42,715 bases of DNA from Bacillota bacterium. Its GTDB lineage: Bacteria; Bacillota; Sulfobacillia; JAJYWN01; JAJZPE01. A model generated the notes under the pieces. That model was not told the origin of the DNA, searched no databases, and worked only from the letters and a program-made list of their open reading frames with translations. Shown here in pieces: positions 41,399 through 42,715 of the stretch. Position numbers and translations under genes: made by a program. Each line of letters starts with the position of its first letter. The first letter of the stretch is position 1. The stretch spans positions 1 through 42,715 of the forward strand of contig JAJYMC010000007.1 of NCBI GenBank assembly GCA_021787335.1. The letters are read 5' to 3'.

Positions 41399-41740
41399 CT
41401 ACATGAGATGCCCGAGCGGCCCCAGGTTAAGGTTGAGCTCCTCGCCCTCGAGGCCGAAAGCCTTCTTCAGCTCCTCCATCTTCAGTTCAAGGTTGAGGAA
41501 CGCCAGCCCGAGCCGTTCGGCCTCCTCGTCGGTCAGGGATCCTCCTTCGATGCGCCTGATGGCCTGGCGCTCAAGCAGACGCCGGACCAGTTCGATCAGG
41601 GTCAGGACCAGCTTGGCCAACCCGCTTTGGACTCCATCGGGGTCGACTTCGATCCGGTCGGGCACGGACGCTCTTGCTTCCCTCAGCCCTTCGCTCCACT
41701 GGCCGCTGAACTCCTCATCAAACCGCACCTTGCCGTCCAT
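41399..41740 (-). CDS. gvpK: Gas vesicle protein GvpK
   Basis: This is a 113-aa protein. It contains PDRIEVDPDGVQSGLAKLVL, LIELVRRLLERQAIRRIEGG and LTDEEAERLGLAFLNLE, the characteristic GvpK core. ATG behind gaagaggtgagacc. It lies between gvpF/L and gvpJ, as in known gvp clusters (S-K-J order in Bacillus megaterium). Confidence 0.93.
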   Translation of the reverse strand: MDGKVRFDEEFSGQWSEGLREARASVPDRIEVDPDGVQSGLAKLVLTLIELVRRLLERQAIRRIEGGSLTDEEAERLGLAFLNLELKMEELKKAFGLEGEELNLNLGPLGHLM

Positions 41741-41744
41741 GGTC

Positions 41745-42464
41745 TCACCTCTTCACATCGCTGACGAAGCTGTAAGGCGGCCAGGGCCCGCTGATGAGGA
41801 AGATCACTTCGGGGGTTTGCGCTCTGATCTTCTCCGCAAGGCCCCTGAACAGCGGAGCATGGTCTCTTTCGACCAGATAAGCCCCGCTGAACACGATTCT
41901 CGGCGCCGGATGGACGGAGAAACTGGTGTCCACGGCGACTTCTGATAAGGGCCGGTGGATTTCACGGGCCAGGTCCTCCGCTTCCTGAAAACGTAGCCGC
42001 TCCCTTTGAACCTCCTGGATTCTTCTGGCCAAGTAACGCCGGCCGGGCGACAGGGCCTCGCAAGCGTCACCCGAAGCCTCATCCCGTGGTCCGCCGGACT
42101 CGCCCGGCGAGGGACCCGAGCGCCACAGGGCCTTGACCCCGAGTTCGACCATTCCCCGCAGCCTCGATAGATCAGACCGGAACTGGTCGTAGCGCTCCTC
42201 CAGGAGCGCGAAGACCGCTTCATCATCGGAGAACACCGTGGAGAACCTGACCGGCAAGACGGTGTGAAGCTCCATCACCGTCTCAAGGACTTCCTCGTGA
42301 GCTTTCAGATTGTCGAGTTCGGGCCTGTACCGGGGCTCATCGGCGGGACCGACCACCGCCCCGACCTCGCGGTGATGGACCACCGTCACCGGGCCGTCTC
42401 CCAGGCCGCGCCGGTCGATGGAGATTCCTTTTGGGGCGTCGGTGATGCCGTACAGGTATTTCAC
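41745..42464 (-). CDS. Gas vesicle protein GvpF/GvpL family (proximal copy)
   Basis: This is a 239-aa protein from GTG 42464, directly abutting the stop of the preceding gene. It shows KYLYGITDAPKG, a central VMELHTVLPVRFSTVFSDDE and the C-terminal SGPWPPYSFVSDVK signature. It is clearly related to the distal copy but divergent from it. Confidence 0.93.
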   Translation of the reverse strand: MKYLYGITDAPKGISIDRRGLGDGPVTVVHHREVGAVVGPADEPRYRPELDNLKAHEEVLETVMELHTVLPVRFSTVFSDDEAVFALLEERYDQFRSDLSRLRGMVELGVKALWRSGPSPGESGGPRDEASGDACEALSPGRRYLARRIQEVQRERLRFQEAEDLAREIHRPLSEVAVDTSFSVHPAPRIVFSGAYLVERDHAPLFRGLAEKIRAQTPEVIFLISGPWPPYSFVSDVKR

Positions 42465-42674
42465 CTACACCCCCTGCCTTCCAGGAGCCGAGCGGATCCT
42501 GTTCTTCTCCATGGTCTCCACGGAAGAGAGAATCAGGCGTAGCCCGAGGAAGATGAGGTCGATCCCGGCTACGGAGATGGTCAGGTCCCCGGAGACGACC
42601 ACTCCCTTATCAAGCAGCCGGTCGAGCAGTTCCAGGACGGTGACCTCCTCAGCCGAGCGGACAACATCACTCAT
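42465..42674 (-). CDS. Gas vesicle protein, GvpA/J/S family (GvpS-like)
   Basis: This 69-aa protein has the small gas-vesicle core VTVLELLDRLLDKGVVVSGD, then LTISVAGIDLIFLGLRLILS. The SVAGIDL variant is typical of GvpS/GvpJ proteins rather than the major GvpA. Confidence 0.88.
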   Translation of the reverse strand: MSDVVRSAEEVTVLELLDRLLDKGVVVSGDLTISVAGIDLIFLGLRLILSSVETMEKNRIRSAPGRQGV

Positions 42675-42714
42675 CGCTTTCGCCTTCCGGATCTTCCTCC
42701 GCTTCGCCTGATTC
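42667..42714 (-). CDS. 3' end of an upstream gene (probably another gvp gene)
   Basis: Fifteen codons of an acidic C-terminus (ESGEAEEDPEGESDE) end in TGA at 42669-42667 and overlap the start of the GvpS-like gene. The acidic tail and overlapping arrangement suggest another gas-vesicle accessory protein. Too little is visible to identify it, and another frame also ends nearby. Confidence 0.35.
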   Translation of the reverse strand, partial: ESGEAEEDPEGESDE

Positions 42715-42715
42715 T

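Overview
The window is G+C-rich chromosomal DNA from a spore-forming member of the Bacillota (clostridial or deep-branching high-GC type). The evidence is a complete spoIIIA operon (spoIIIAA to spoIIIAH) preceded by a CD1247-type gene, with efp and an M24 peptidase upstream and accC, asp23, amaP, DUF2273 and nusB downstream. This is a familiar Firmicute gene order. TTG and GTG starts are frequent, and many stop/start codons overlap. The species cannot be named from the sequence alone.

Layout. 1-4 kb: a lipoate locus on the + strand, made of two radical-SAM proteins resembling the two-component lipoyl synthase LipS1/LipS2 (the first cut by the window edge), a LipM-like octanoyltransferase and dihydrolipoyl dehydrogenase. 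4-6 kb: M24 aminopeptidase and efp. 6-9.7 kb (- strand): a PadR repressor with an ABC ATPase and an FtsX-type permease. 9.9-15.4 kb: a GNAT acetyltransferase, an MFS exporter with a leader-peptide/terminator attenuator in its 5' region, a multi-span membrane protein, a nucleotidyltransferase and a membrane-anchored alpha/beta hydrolase. 15.5-18.6 kb (- strand): an aspartate-pathway operon (ACT regulator, hom, aspartokinase) behind a sigma-A-like promoter overlapped by an inverted repeat. 18.6-21.4 kb: a less GC-rich island with a predicted lipoprotein beta-propeller and a frameshifted, secreted C39-like protease.

21.5-27.5 kb: CD1247-type gene and spoIIIAA-AH, encoding the mother-cell side of the feeding-tube/secretion complex of the engulfed forespore. 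27.6-28.3 kb: a secreted 3D-domain cell-wall protein (- strand). 28.6-31.4 kb: accC without a neighbouring accB, then Asp23, AmaP and DUF2273 envelope proteins. 31.5-32.9 kb: a solo TnpB (IS200/IS605-type) element with recognisable ends and a predicted omega-RNA, inserted just upstream of nusB. 32.9-38.3 kb: nusB, a TsaD/Kae1-like paralogue, an NfnAB/SudAB-like flavoprotein pair, a DUF1287 protein whose 5' coding end contains a strong terminator hairpin, and a PAP2 phosphatase. 38.2-40.1 kb (- strand): a seven-repeat FG-GAP beta-propeller. 40.2 kb to the end (- strand): the distal part of a gas-vesicle operon (two GvpF/L, two GvpA/J/S-type, GvpK).

The most notable items are the MFS leader-peptide attenuator, the solo TnpB/omega-RNA element beside nusB, the gas-vesicle genes in a sporulator next to a seven-bladed FG-GAP protein, the two-component lipoyl synthase locus, the terminator inside the DUF1287 start region and the frameshifted secreted protease. 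I found no CRISPR array, tRNA, rRNA or prophage.
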